In this document: one piece after another, positions 17,871 to 27,067 of the stretch | Layout of the letters: each line of letters starts with the position of its first letter | Numbering within the stretch: position 1 is the first letter of the stretch | DNA from: UKL13-3 sp964392775 | GTDB taxonomy: Bacteria > Bacteroidota > Bacteroidia > UKL13-3 | DNA: 64,000 nucleotides | Assembly (NCBI GenBank): GCA_964392775.1 | Contig: CAYMRD010000002.1 | Coordinates: forward strand, 131,006 to 195,005 | Direction of reading: 5' to 3' | Program-made: the position numbers and the translations under genes | Notes under the pieces: generated by a model | Database searches by the model: none | Told to the model about the DNA's origin: nothing | What the model saw: the letters and a program-made list of their open reading frames with translations, nothing else

Positions 17871-19523
17871 CTATTTACTCTTATAGGTAAATTTAATATC
17901 GCTGCCAATTCTCATATTAAGCCTCAGGTTTGTTTTTACCTTTACGAAACCCGGTGCCCCATTAAATTGGGCCGTGTTGGCTATCATTCTTAAAATATTA
18001 TTGGGAGCAGATTGTATTCGTTTGTACCTATCGGCAGTAAGCGTAATAGTATTCTGTTTAATCTTAGGTGCAACCATTTCCCCATTGGCATCCACAATGC
18101 CACCCGGAATAAAAAGCGGTATACTAAATAAACTGTCAACAGGTATATTAATAGTATCCCCCCCAAAGGTTATCGAATCACGGGTAAACAACATTTGGGT
18201 TGTCAAATCAAATGGAAGTGTATTTTCCGTAACGACATTAAGTTTTACTTCCTGTACATTTTCCGGTAGATTTCCAAATGAACGATTGGAGGACTTATCC
18301 TCTACAACATAATTTATAACTTTAAGGTCAATAGGAACCTCCGCATCAATGTCTACCGCAAACATTGCAGTATCAAGTATAAAATTAGTAATACTTGAAT
18401 CTTCCCGATAATTCGTTTCAAATTTCAGATCGAACCTGATAAACTTCGGCCTAGTATTTATTACAGAATCAATATTAGAATTGTCCTTATCAATTGTAAA
18501 CTTACTCACTCCCTGTCGCCCCGGAGCCGCAGGCATATCAAACGTAAATGTGTCCGCGAATTGATCAATTGTAACAGGGAAGTCATGCTCAAACATATCA
18601 ACCACACGAAGGTTGGACACTCTAGCTGTTACAGGCACCCCATAAGTATTACGCGCAGTTATTACCAAACGTGGGTCATTTATAAATACTTGTCCGGCTA
18701 AAGAGTTTTGAAACAAGTCAATTTCAGTTTCTTGAGATGCCTCTAAAATTATTTTTCTTCCCAAATATCCTTCAATTGAATTGTATCCTCTTATTTTAAA
18801 ATCTTGTTCAATTGTCAATTTATCTTGAGGCGATACTATATTCCCAGGAATACGTGTGAACTTAATCGCGACCTCAAATCGCAGCGTATTACTTGTTGTA
18901 TTATTATCGGTAAAATCAATATCATAGTCCTTTAAATCAATAGGAACTACAACTTCTTGGGGAGACACGCCAGTATAATTAACATCAATAACTTTTGAAA
19001 GGGGGGCTCCATTTTTCGTAATGGAAGGATATTCAAGTGTTATCCTAATATTATGTTTATAAGTGCTAACAAAAGAAAGATCGAAACTCCCCTCTTTAAG
19101 ATTAATCTTCTTAATTTTCTCACCATCAGGAGTTGGTATCGTTACAACATTATCAATAGCTGGCATGCTAAACTCATCTATCAGCCCCATATTAAATGCA
19201 TCAGCTATTGGATCTGGCAATTGTAATTCGAAAGATGACGAATTTCCCATCTGATCGAGAAGCTTCCCTGAAGGGACAGTATTTTGAGAACGATACACAA
19301 ACACCAAAAGGTTGTCAGGGTTTTCCCTGATTAAAGCATTTTGGGAATACGATTCATAAAGATCCCTTAAGGTAAGTGACGAAGTCAAAAGAGGTGCAGA
19401 AAAGTCGGCAGTGGATTGAACACCTTTAATACTACTCAGTTCCTCAAACGTTTCTTTCTTAAAGCACGAAGTAATTACAGCAAATAAGCAAACTGTAAAA
19501 ATCAGAGTATATTTTTGTTTCAT
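17871..19523 (-). CDS. Large lipoprotein of unknown function, operon partner of the DUF5723 protein
   Basis: 550 aa with a lipobox near residue 20 (AVITSC), so lipid-anchored. The rest is beta-rich, with repeated phrases such as DFSAPLLTSSLTLRDL, VPIDLKDYDIDFTDN and VPIDLKVINYVVED, suggesting several similar Ig- or jellyroll-like domains. No catalytic pattern was recognised. It lies 2 nt upstream of the DUF5723 barrel gene and 43 nt downstream of the 913-aa membrane protein gene. A barrel plus a lipoprotein made from one mRNA suggests an outer-membrane complex, but this is inference. A near -7 box (TATATTCG) lies in the short gap ahead of it. Confidence 0.8.
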   Translation of the reverse strand: MKQKYTLIFTVCLFAVITSCFKKETFEELSSIKGVQSTADFSAPLLTSSLTLRDLYESYSQNALIRENPDNLLVFVYRSQNTVPSGKLLDQMGNSSSFELQLPDPIADAFNMGLIDEFSMPAIDNVVTIPTPDGEKIKKINLKEGSFDLSFVSTYKHNIRITLEYPSITKNGAPLSKVIDVNYTGVSPQEVVVPIDLKDYDIDFTDNNTTSNTLRFEVAIKFTRIPGNIVSPQDKLTIEQDFKIRGYNSIEGYLGRKIILEASQETEIDLFQNSLAGQVFINDPRLVITARNTYGVPVTARVSNLRVVDMFEHDFPVTIDQFADTFTFDMPAAPGRQGVSKFTIDKDNSNIDSVINTRPKFIRFDLKFETNYREDSSITNFILDTAMFAVDIDAEVPIDLKVINYVVEDKSSNRSFGNLPENVQEVKLNVVTENTLPFDLTTQMLFTRDSITFGGDTINIPVDSLFSIPLFIPGGIVDANGEMVAPKIKQNTITLTADRYKRIQSAPNNILRMIANTAQFNGAPGFVKVKTNLRLNMRIGSDIKFTYKSK

Positions 19524-19566
19524 AGTCCTGAACGATTGAATGGAACGAATATAATAAGCAAATCCG

Positions 19567-22308
19567 TTATTTCAACCTGTACAGTATTAAATTATTAGAC
19601 CTGTCTCCGCATACCAAAAAGTTAGTATTATTAAGCATCACATCTCCCGTAACAAACGGAGTAACTCCTTTCACCGGCAATGTAGGATATGTTACACCAC
19701 TCAAATCAATCCAGTTCACCCTTTCGTACTCTGTTTCCGTGTAACCTATCATCGGGGCTTTATTGATGGTATTCACGCTAAAGAAAGGCAATGTGGTCAA
19801 TGAATCGGTAAATACTTTGCTTAATATATTTTTTCCATCAACACCATACACCGAAAAGCCTTTACGTGAAGCCGCAAGTGCCAGATAGCCCTGCGATGCA
19901 GGTATGATGGTATGGTAGCGATCCTGAGAATCTGCGGGAATTACTTGCCTGTATTCAAATTCGGAAGTACCTGTCATCCATAATTGCGTCAAATTACCGG
20001 TTGTATCCGTAATCCAAATTGTTACACCTGTTGTATCATTGGCAAACGTATAAGCCGGAAACATACCTGATACAGAAGGATAAACCGTTTGTTTAGGCTG
20101 ATCGGGCCTGATGCCGATTACCAGTAACTTTTGAGAAGAGGAGGTGGCACACAAATACGGACCGGAACCCAGCATAAATGCATTTAACCGGGTTGTTACA
20201 CGCGCCTCAATTGATTTAGGATTCCACCCTTGAACCGGTTTACCATTCAGGTTGTAGCCCATTATTTTATTATTTTGCAACGGAACGAAAAACTGAAAGG
20301 TACTGTCGGAATAAAAATCAAACAAATTAATGCCAGCGGTTGCCGTTCCCGGAAACAAAACCGGATATCCATATACGTTGAGTCCTTTACTGTTTACCAA
20401 ACAAGCCATTTTATTGGTACTAAACAGGTAATGTATGTCACCGTTTTTATTTGGATCAACTTCAAATATCTGGCTATTGATTTTTCCGGAAAGTTGGGTT
20501 TGCCATAATATCTCTCCGCTGTTGCTCACATAATAAACGGTATTCAATACATCCTGAACCAGTATGCACGTTTGTTTGCGCTCGCTGTTGTATACCAAAA
20601 CCGGCTGCATGTCAAATGTAGTATCGAGCTGGGTTTGCCAAAGCACCTTTGTACCCTCCTTAAAAGCCGGATTAAATTTAAGATTGATATGGGTATAAAA
20701 TGTATTATTTGCGGTGTTTGCAAACTGAATCTCTGCAAATTCAAACTTCTTAAAATCGTAAGCATACCGGTTCATTGCACTTACAAAAGCGTCATTCGCG
20801 TAGATGGCAGGCAATTGAAAACATTTTCCGGGACTGAGAAACACACTCACATTATTTGACGCTGGGGCTGCTTTCCTGTGTTTTTGATAAGATTCATTTT
20901 CCGCCAACACGCCTCCATTGTTTAACTCATCTATTATAAGCTTTAACGTATTCAAGTTATTGGCCATCAAAAAGGCATCGTTATGGAGGATATAAAACGG
21001 AGACTCCAGATGCTCGAAAGGATGTCCGTAAAAAAGCTTAAAGACATTGCCTAAGGCTAATCTTCTGATTTCAATACCATTATAATACACCAATGAGCTG
21101 TCGTCCTGCGAACGATTAGCAATTGCTTTCATGTAATTATTGAATACGCCCTGAACAGCAGGTGTATTTTGCGTTTTAATAACAGCAAAAATCTGTTGTT
21201 TAAAATCCTCCCCTCCTCCTTCATGGATACCAAACAAAGCCGAACCGTTTAACAATGATGTAAGGTTGTCTGCCAGTGAAATATTGTACAATTCCTCAAT
21301 ACTGTCTGCATAATGAGCATATCCCTCTGATTTACCTGTATGCTGCAGGTATTCATTCAGATCACTGTTAAACTGACCATAATTACTAAAATTGAGCTGT
21401 AAAAAATAGGCCGTATTCAGTGGCAGGTTTCCACTCAAATCAATATCTACCGGACTTTGTGTTTTAAACAAATCCAGAAACTGAAAAAGTGAATCATCTG
21501 TAAAGGTTACTCCCGAAATACCAATACGTTCTTTTTCAAACGCTACATTAAGTACGCTCCAGTTTGCAAATGCTGATATATACCGGAACACTCCCTTGTA
21601 TTCATCCTTATTAAACAAGGCCAGAAAAGACGGAAACTGATTGTAGTTCACATAAATGTTTAAATCTGCACCAACCTCTGCCAGTGTTTTGGCTTGTTCA
21701 AAGCCTTTCATTCCAATGTCAATATGGTATTTAAGTTTGCGAATAGATTCTTCAACAAGTGTTCCATCCTCAGAAATAATTAACAACTGATTGCGGAAGG
21801 CCACTGATAACAGCGACTGTTGCCGGGCATCCACTAAATCATAAACGGTTTCCTTATCGAATAAACGTTTATCCGCACGCGTGTGGGTTATCCCGGCAAT
21901 CCACTTAATGAGTTCATCCGGCTGCTCTTCCATATCCGCGGCTTCTGTAATATACAACACGCCCAACTTGCTACCCTTATTGGCATGAAAGGATAAAACA
22001 GTGTGATTGTCGGCCAACATACTTTGCAAATCCGAATTTGAATTAATTAAAGAGTCGGCTGCCGTTGCGATTATGTTGAGGCTATTCATGGCTTCATTTT
22101 GTGCTAAATCCCTCCACATGTCGGTAGCCGAAAGAGAAGTCCATGCCTGCTGAATATTTTTAACTTCCAAAATCAAGGCAGCATCAGCCGGAACAGCTTT
22201 AACAGCAGACGTATATTTCACCTTCACAAAGTTGATATAGAAGAAAGCCGCCAACCCAAAAATGATGGCAAGTGTGACAACCAGACCAATAATCAGCGAT
22301 CTACTCAT
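19567..22308 (-). CDS. Membrane-anchored periplasmic protein with DUF3352-like and propeller-like parts
   Basis: 913 aa. Residues 6-28 are one transmembrane helix, so the bulk is periplasmic. Residues about 35-500 (SAVKAVPADAALILEVKNIQ, LLSVAFRNQLLIISEDGTLV, DNLTSLLNGSALFGIHEGGG) resemble the DUF3352 type of repeat, with paired 'FP-like' domains. Residues about 560-900 have short blades with phrases such as VYYVSNSGEILWQTQLSGKI and QFFVPLQNNKIMGYNLNGKP, suggesting a PQQ-like beta-propeller. It is the first gene of the operon that includes the lipoprotein and the DUF5723 barrel. The family assignments are tentative; no enzymatic motif was seen. Confidence 0.75.
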   Translation of the reverse strand: MSRSLIIGLVVTLAIIFGLAAFFYINFVKVKYTSAVKAVPADAALILEVKNIQQAWTSLSATDMWRDLAQNEAMNSLNIIATAADSLINSNSDLQSMLADNHTVLSFHANKGSKLGVLYITEAADMEEQPDELIKWIAGITHTRADKRLFDKETVYDLVDARQQSLLSVAFRNQLLIISEDGTLVEESIRKLKYHIDIGMKGFEQAKTLAEVGADLNIYVNYNQFPSFLALFNKDEYKGVFRYISAFANWSVLNVAFEKERIGISGVTFTDDSLFQFLDLFKTQSPVDIDLSGNLPLNTAYFLQLNFSNYGQFNSDLNEYLQHTGKSEGYAHYADSIEELYNISLADNLTSLLNGSALFGIHEGGGEDFKQQIFAVIKTQNTPAVQGVFNNYMKAIANRSQDDSSLVYYNGIEIRRLALGNVFKLFYGHPFEHLESPFYILHNDAFLMANNLNTLKLIIDELNNGGVLAENESYQKHRKAAPASNNVSVFLSPGKCFQLPAIYANDAFVSAMNRYAYDFKKFEFAEIQFANTANNTFYTHINLKFNPAFKEGTKVLWQTQLDTTFDMQPVLVYNSERKQTCILVQDVLNTVYYVSNSGEILWQTQLSGKINSQIFEVDPNKNGDIHYLFSTNKMACLVNSKGLNVYGYPVLFPGTATAGINLFDFYSDSTFQFFVPLQNNKIMGYNLNGKPVQGWNPKSIEARVTTRLNAFMLGSGPYLCATSSSQKLLVIGIRPDQPKQTVYPSVSGMFPAYTFANDTTGVTIWITDTTGNLTQLWMTGTSEFEYRQVIPADSQDRYHTIIPASQGYLALAASRKGFSVYGVDGKNILSKVFTDSLTTLPFFSVNTINKAPMIGYTETEYERVNWIDLSGVTYPTLPVKGVTPFVTGDVMLNNTNFLVCGDRSNNLILYRLK

Positions 22309-22325
22309 TGAATTTTATCGTTTAT

Positions 22326-22333
22326 CAAAAATA
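22326..22333 (-). promoter_or_regulatory. -7 box for the 913-aa membrane protein operon
   Basis: TATTTTTG on the minus strand matches TAnnTTTG and lies 17 nt before the ATG at 22308. No convincing -33 element was seen. Confidence 0.45.
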
Positions 22334-22387
22334 GTTGGTAGAGTTCCTTTAATAACCTTGAATTGTAAACAGAAATTTGTGTAAACT

Positions 22388-22834
22388 ATGATGAATCGTA
22401 CACTCCAGCGCAAAATGTTTCGCACAGGTGCCGCCCTTACCGGGCTTGCTGTTATTTTGGGTGCGTTTGGTGCGCACGGTCTCCGCAATATCGCCTCTCC
22501 TGCCGAGATAGAAACCTTCAAAACAGGTGTTCAGTATCAGTTTATACATGCTCCTGTTTTATTTATCATGGCTCTGTCGCTCAGAAGGATTAAAGAAAAG
22601 ACAGCCAAAACAGTCTTTGTTTTATTCAATATCGGAATGCTTATTTTTTGTGGGTCCCTTTACATCCTTGGCCTTCGTTCAGTTTTTGCAAATGGGGAAC
22701 AACTCCACTGGATTGGCGCCATTACGCCCATTGGAGGATTGAGCTTTATTGCAGGCTGGTTTTATCTGGCACTATATGGCTACAAGCCTGTTGAACATCT
22801 TCATCACGAAGATCATTCCCACTTCTCCAGATAA
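22388..22834 (+). CDS. DUF423 family small membrane protein
   Basis: 148 aa with four hydrophobic helices: residues about 13-32, 48-66, 73-95 and 104-126. The family signature GAFGAHGL lies in the first loop and is followed by FKTGVQYQFIHAPVLF with the conserved YQxxH. The C-terminus is a His/Asp/Glu tail (HLHHEDHSHFSR). DUF423 proteins (E. coli YgdD) are inner-membrane proteins of unknown role. The start is the first of two consecutive ATGs, and the second (22391) is equally possible. It is divergent from the operon at 19567-22308. Confidence 0.9.
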   Translation: MMNRTLQRKMFRTGAALTGLAVILGAFGAHGLRNIASPAEIETFKTGVQYQFIHAPVLFIMALSLRRIKEKTAKTVFVLFNIGMLIFCGSLYILGLRSVFANGEQLHWIGAITPIGGLSFIAGWFYLALYGYKPVEHLHHEDHSHFSR

Positions 22835-22908
22835 ATAAACATTACAGTTGGCTGATGTTGGCAAACTGTAAAAAAGTACGTACTTGCAGGCCTCATATTT
22901 AAACCTGC

Positions 22909-23676
22909 ATGCAACTCAAACTTAAACGTCCGTTTGTTGTGTTCGATCTTGAAACAACCGGTATCAATATTTCCCGCGACCGAATCGTTGAACTGGCTTA
23001 TATCAAAGTTTTTCCTGACGGCACCGAAGAAAAAAAGACCTTTCGGTTTAATCCCGAAATGCCTATTCCTCCAGAAGTATCAATGATTCATGGCATTTAC
23101 GATGAAGACGTGGCCAATGAACCCACCTTTGCTTCGAGGGCCAAAGAACTTGCCGAATGTTTTTCGGGTTGCGACTTTGGCGGATTCAATTCCAACAAGT
23201 TCGACTTCCCGATGCTGGTTGAAGAGTTTTTGCGTTCGCAGGTTGATTTTGAAACAGAAAACAGAAAGTTTGTGGATGCTCAGCGTATTTTCCACATGAT
23301 GGAACAACGTAACCTGAGCGCTGCCTACAAATTTTACTGCGATAAAACGCTGGAAAACGCGCACAGTGCAATGGCCGATACTCAGGCTACTTATGAAGTG
23401 CTGTTAGCGCAAATTGAACGTTACGAAAACCTTGAGAATGATATTGACCAGTTGCATTCTATCTCGGGGCAATCCAATAACGTGGATCTTGCCGGCCGCA
23501 TGGTATACAACGACAAAAAAGTTCCGGTGTTTAACTTCGGCAAACACCGAGGCCGCGCTGTACTGGATGTATTTAAAATTGAACCTGCTTACTACCAGTG
23601 GATGATGGACAATGATTTTCCGTTAGAAACCAAACGTAAGCTGACTAAAATTAAATTATCGGGATTCGGTAAATAA
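22909..23676 (+). CDS. DnaQ-like 3'-5' exonuclease (epsilon/RNase T superfamily)
   Basis: 255 aa. The DEDDh exonuclease fold is clear: motif I FDLETTG, motif II GGFNSNKFDFPML and motif III AHSAMADTQATYEVL with His and Asp. The remainder (residues about 190-255) contains FNFGKHRGRAVLDV and ends in a basic helix; this resembles a C-terminal extension seen in putative exonucleases. It may act in proofreading, DNA repair or RNA trimming; as a stand-alone enzyme it cannot be assigned to the Pol III core with confidence. It lies 101 nt before the NtrC-type regulator gene on the same strand. Confidence 0.9.
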   Translation: MQLKLKRPFVVFDLETTGINISRDRIVELAYIKVFPDGTEEKKTFRFNPEMPIPPEVSMIHGIYDEDVANEPTFASRAKELAECFSGCDFGGFNSNKFDFPMLVEEFLRSQVDFETENRKFVDAQRIFHMMEQRNLSAAYKFYCDKTLENAHSAMADTQATYEVLLAQIERYENLENDIDQLHSISGQSNNVDLAGRMVYNDKKVPVFNFGKHRGRAVLDVFKIEPAYYQWMMDNDFPLETKRKLTKIKLSGFGK

Positions 23677-23777
23677 CCCACGCAACGGTTTCCGAACTGT
23701 TGACTTTTTGAGGATAACAATCTCCGGAATTATTATTATTTGCAAGCTATTATAACAAGCTATATAAACCTGAGTGT

Positions 23778-25157
23778 ATGGGAAAGATATTAATTATTGA
23801 CGATGAAAAGGCCATCCGTAATACGCTGAAAGAAATTCTTGAGTATGAAGGATACCTTGTGGATGAGGCTGCTGATGGCCTTATCGGACTTGAAAAAATA
23901 GAAAACGAAGAATACGAAGCCGTTTTGTGCGATATTAAAATGCCCAAAATGGATGGACTGGAAGTGCTCACCAAAGCCAGAGAACTGGATGATGATGTGC
24001 CTTTTATTATGATATCGGGCAATGCCACTATTGACGTAGCCGTTGAAGCGACAAAAAAAGGCGCGTACGATTTCATCTCAAAACCACCTGATTTGAACCG
24101 TTTGCTTGTTACTTTACGCAACGCCATCGACAAAAAAACGATTGTGGTTGAGAACAAAGTGCTCAAGCGTAAAGTTAGCAAAACCCGCGAAATCATTGGT
24201 GAATCACCGGCTATTCAAAACATCACCGATACCATTGAAAAAGTGGCACCAACAGATGCCCGTGTGATGATTACAGGTGAAAACGGAACCGGAAAAGAAC
24301 TGGTGGCCCGCTGGATTCATGAAAAAAGCAACCGTGCCAAAAATCAACTTATAGAGGTAAACTGTGCGGCCATTCCAACCGAGCTTATCGAAAGCGAATT
24401 GTTCGGCCATGAAAAAGGAGCCTTTACCTCTGCCATCAAACAACGTGTTGGAAAATTTGAGCAGGCTCATGAAGGCACTTTGTTTTTGGATGAGGTTGGC
24501 GATATGAGCCTCAACGCTCAGGCCAAAGTATTGCGTGCCCTGCAGGAAAACAAAATCACACGCGTGGGTGGCGAAAAAGATATTGATGTGAATGTCCGTG
24601 TGATTGCGGCTACCAACAAAGACCTGTTGAAGGAAATTGAAAAAGGGAATTTCCGCATGGACTTGTACCATCGTTTGAGCGTGATTTTGATTCATGTTCC
24701 ATCGCTCAATGAACGTAAGGATGATATTGCCCTGCTGGCCGAACGTTTTGTGAAAGAAATTTGTGAAGACAATGCGGTGTCACGGAAAAGTTTCACTTCA
24801 GGTGCCCTCAACGAGTTGAAAAAAATTAACTATTCGGGAAATATCCGTGAGTTGCGCAACGTAGTAGAACGCCTCGTTATTCTAAGCGGAAACAAAATAA
24901 CCGAAGAAGATGTGGTGCGTTTTGCAAGCCCCATGCACCAGCAAAATACAGAAAAGAGCATCTTTGAAAAATACGATACTCTACAAGAGTTTAAAGACCA
25001 TGTAGAGAAAGTATTCATTGAAGAGAAACTCAAGAAAAATAACTGGAACGTGGCAAAAACCGCACAGGAGATAGATATTCAACGCAGTCACCTGTACAAT
25101 AAAATTGAAAAATACAGCTTGCGCAGAGGGGAAATGAGCAGCACCTTGAATGATTAA
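23778..25157 (+). CDS. Sigma-54-dependent response regulator (NtrC/AtoC family)
   Basis: 459 aa in three domains. The receiver (1-125) has phospho-acceptor Asp in VLCDIKMPKMDG. The AAA+ sigma-54 interaction domain (about 140-375) has Walker A GENGTGKE, the sigma-54 contact loop ESELFGHEKGAFTSA and Walker B LFLDEVGDM. The Fis-type HTH (about 415-455) reads NWNVAKTAQEIDIQRSHLYN. No histidine kinase gene is adjacent, so the input signal is unknown (orphan in this window). Bacteroidota members of this class often control envelope or polysaccharide genes, but nothing here identifies the targets. Confidence 0.96.
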   Translation: MGKILIIDDEKAIRNTLKEILEYEGYLVDEAADGLIGLEKIENEEYEAVLCDIKMPKMDGLEVLTKARELDDDVPFIMISGNATIDVAVEATKKGAYDFISKPPDLNRLLVTLRNAIDKKTIVVENKVLKRKVSKTREIIGESPAIQNITDTIEKVAPTDARVMITGENGTGKELVARWIHEKSNRAKNQLIEVNCAAIPTELIESELFGHEKGAFTSAIKQRVGKFEQAHEGTLFLDEVGDMSLNAQAKVLRALQENKITRVGGEKDIDVNVRVIAATNKDLLKEIEKGNFRMDLYHRLSVILIHVPSLNERKDDIALLAERFVKEICEDNAVSRKSFTSGALNELKKINYSGNIRELRNVVERLVILSGNKITEEDVVRFASPMHQQNTEKSIFEKYDTLQEFKDHVEKVFIEEKLKKNNWNVAKTAQEIDIQRSHLYNKIEKYSLRRGEMSSTLND

Positions 25158-25167
25158 TTTGAGGAAA

Positions 25168-25242
25168 GAGGTTAGAAGTTGGATGATGGAACTTTTGAGC
25201 AATTAGCTTCATTGTAGCACAAAGCATCCAACATCTAACCTC
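25168..25242. repeat. Inverted repeat between the regulator and lipB
   Basis: Bases 25168-25185 pair with 25225-25242 over 18 bp with one mismatch; the loop is 39 nt. The arms contain GAGGTTAGA and GTTGGATG, words similar to the CCTCCAAC-type repeat inside uvrA. There is no T-run, so it is not an intrinsic terminator. Confidence 0.65.
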
Positions 25243-25260
25243 CATAAACTAACTGTTATC

Positions 25261-25968
25261 ATGAACAAAACCGTTCACTATATAGATTGGGGACTTATTG
25301 ATTACAAGGAAGCCTGGGATAAACAGGAAGGATTGTTTAAGGAAAAGGTGGATTTGAAGTTTGCCAACCGGCAGGCAGAAAATCAATCAACGACTACCCT
25401 TCCCGAAAATCATTTGATTTTTTGTGAGCATCCGCATGTATATACACTTGGCAAAAGCGGCTCGATTGACAATTTGCTTGTAAACGAAACTGAACTCAAA
25501 GAATTAGGAGCAACCTACTACCCTATTAATCGTGGCGGTGACATCACCTATCACGGTCCCGGGCAAATTGTGGGTTATCCTATTCTCGACCTCGAACAGT
25601 TTTTTACCGACATTCATTTGTACCTGCGCACGCTGGAAGAAGCAATTATTCTGACAATAGCAGAATACGGCATCAAAGGTGAGCGGTTTGATGGTTATAC
25701 CGGAGTATGGCTTGATGCTGCTGACGAAACCAAAGCCCGTAAAATTTGTGCGATGGGCGTGCGGTGCAGCCGTTGGGTTACGATGCATGGGTTTGCCTTT
25801 AACGTAAATGCCGACCTGAGCTATTTCGGACATATCGTTCCCTGCGGTATTGACGACAAGCAGGTAACATCTATGGAAAAAGAACTGGGCCACCCGGTGG
25901 ATATGGATGAAGTGAAAAACAAGCTCAAAAAACATATCGCCACCCTGTTCGAAATGCAATTGATATGA
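25261..25968 (+). CDS. lipB: Octanoyl-[acyl carrier protein]:protein octanoyltransferase
   Basis: Transfers octanoyl groups from acyl carrier protein to lipoyl domains, the first step of protein lipoylation, in the cytoplasm. The 235-aa product has the family words NRGGDITYHGPGQIVGYP, ARKICAMGVRCSRWVTMHG (with the active-site Lys) and FGHIVPCGI (with the catalytic Cys). The length is usual, with a short acidic/basic insert at about residues 30-45. Its stop overlaps the start of lpxK by 4 nt, so the two are translated together. lipA is not in the window. Confidence 0.97.
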   Translation: MNKTVHYIDWGLIDYKEAWDKQEGLFKEKVDLKFANRQAENQSTTTLPENHLIFCEHPHVYTLGKSGSIDNLLVNETELKELGATYYPINRGGDITYHGPGQIVGYPILDLEQFFTDIHLYLRTLEEAIILTIAEYGIKGERFDGYTGVWLDAADETKARKICAMGVRCSRWVTMHGFAFNVNADLSYFGHIVPCGIDDKQVTSMEKELGHPVDMDEVKNKLKKHIATLFEMQLI

Positions 25969-27029
25969 TTGTACGTATACTGCTGCTTCCCTTTACAATC
26001 CTTTATGGAATTGCCATTGGTGTACGCAACTTCTTATATGCTTCACGTATTATGACCCGGAGTCGTTTCGACTTCCCCATTATTTGTGTTGGCAACCTCT
26101 CGGCCGGAGGCACAGGTAAAACGCCCCATATTGAATGGCTTATACGCTTATTGGACAACGACTACAAGCTGGCTGTATTAAGCCGCGGCTACAAACGCAA
26201 AACAACAGGTTATGTATTGGCCGGTGAAACGGCAACACCAGAAACGATTGGAGATGAACCTTACCAAATTGCCCAAAACTTTCCGAATGTGACTGTGGCC
26301 GTAAGCGAAAACAGGGTACTCGGCATCCCTCATTTACTGGGCGATGCAGCAGAAACTGAGGTTGTTTTAATGGATGATGGATTGCAGCACCTGCCCATCA
26401 AACCCGGATTTTCAATCATCTTAACGGATTATCATCACCCATTTTACAACGACTGGTTATTGCCTTCAGGCCGACTGCGTGAATTCCGGTCAGGCTACCA
26501 AAAAGGGCAGATTGTTATTGTTACCAAGTGTCCTCCCGCTCTTTCTAAAGAAGAGCAACAGCACATCACGGATTGCATCAAACCACAACAAGGTCAGAGT
26601 GTATTTTTTACGACCCTGCAATACAGTGAACTCAAACCTGTTTTCAATCAACAACTACCCGCTAAAATTGATACTATTTTAGCTGTAAGTGGAATTGCTT
26701 CTCCCAACCTTTTTCACAGTGAACTCAAAACAAGAAGCGCTCATCTTTCTACCTTGGTATACTCCGACCACCAGCATTACTCCAGCCTCGTATTAACTGA
26801 AATCGCTGAAAAGTACAGCACTTTAAACAATGCCATCATTGTAACAACTCAAAAGGATGCCGTAAAGCTTCATTCTGAAACGGGTCAAAATATCCTTGGC
26901 AACCTTCCTGTATTTTACCTTCCTGTTGAAGTTAAACTATTGAACAACCACGAAGACGACTTCAAAAAACTACTCACATCTTACATTGCAAGCGAGCAAC
27001 AAAACTTAAACGGGCTGACCGGACAGTAA
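25965..27029 (+). CDS. lpxK: Tetraacyldisaccharide 4'-kinase
   Basis: Phosphorylates the 4'-position of the lipid A disaccharide precursor at the inner membrane. The 354-aa product has an N-terminal hydrophobic anchor (residues 1-25), then the P-loop GNLSAGGTGKTPH characteristic of LpxK, the conserved LSRGYKRKTTGYV and DEPYQIA words, and LMDDGLQHLPI. The last third matches the family in layout (ALLxxSGIA-type AVSGIASPNLF). It overlaps lipB by 4 nt. Together with kdsD and kdsA further on, it shows that the organism makes Kdo-lipid A. Confidence 0.97.
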   Translation: MIVRILLLPFTILYGIAIGVRNFLYASRIMTRSRFDFPIICVGNLSAGGTGKTPHIEWLIRLLDNDYKLAVLSRGYKRKTTGYVLAGETATPETIGDEPYQIAQNFPNVTVAVSENRVLGIPHLLGDAAETEVVLMDDGLQHLPIKPGFSIILTDYHHPFYNDWLLPSGRLREFRSGYQKGQIVIVTKCPPALSKEEQQHITDCIKPQQGQSVFFTTLQYSELKPVFNQQLPAKIDTILAVSGIASPNLFHSELKTRSAHLSTLVYSDHQHYSSLVLTEIAEKYSTLNNAIIVTTQKDAVKLHSETGQNILGNLPVFYLPVEVKLLNNHEDDFKKLLTSYIASEQQNLNGLTGQ

Positions 27030-27053
27030 GAACAATTTGCAACACAAAGCACT

Positions 27054-27061
27054 TATCTTTG
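27054..27061 (+). promoter_or_regulatory. -7 box six nt before the first choice-of-anchor B gene
   Basis: TATCTTTG matches TAnnTTTG exactly and ends 6 nt before the ATG at 27068. A TTTG 14 nt upstream (27036-27039) is a poor-spacing -33 candidate. Confidence 0.45.
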
Positions 27062-27067
27062 TCTTGC

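Noticed and set aside
22842..22872. Terminator after the DUF423 gene
   Set aside because: The hairpin is followed by As, not Ts, on the plus strand.
25168..25242. Intrinsic terminator after the NtrC-type regulator
   Set aside because: The inverted repeat has no T-run and a 39-nt loop.
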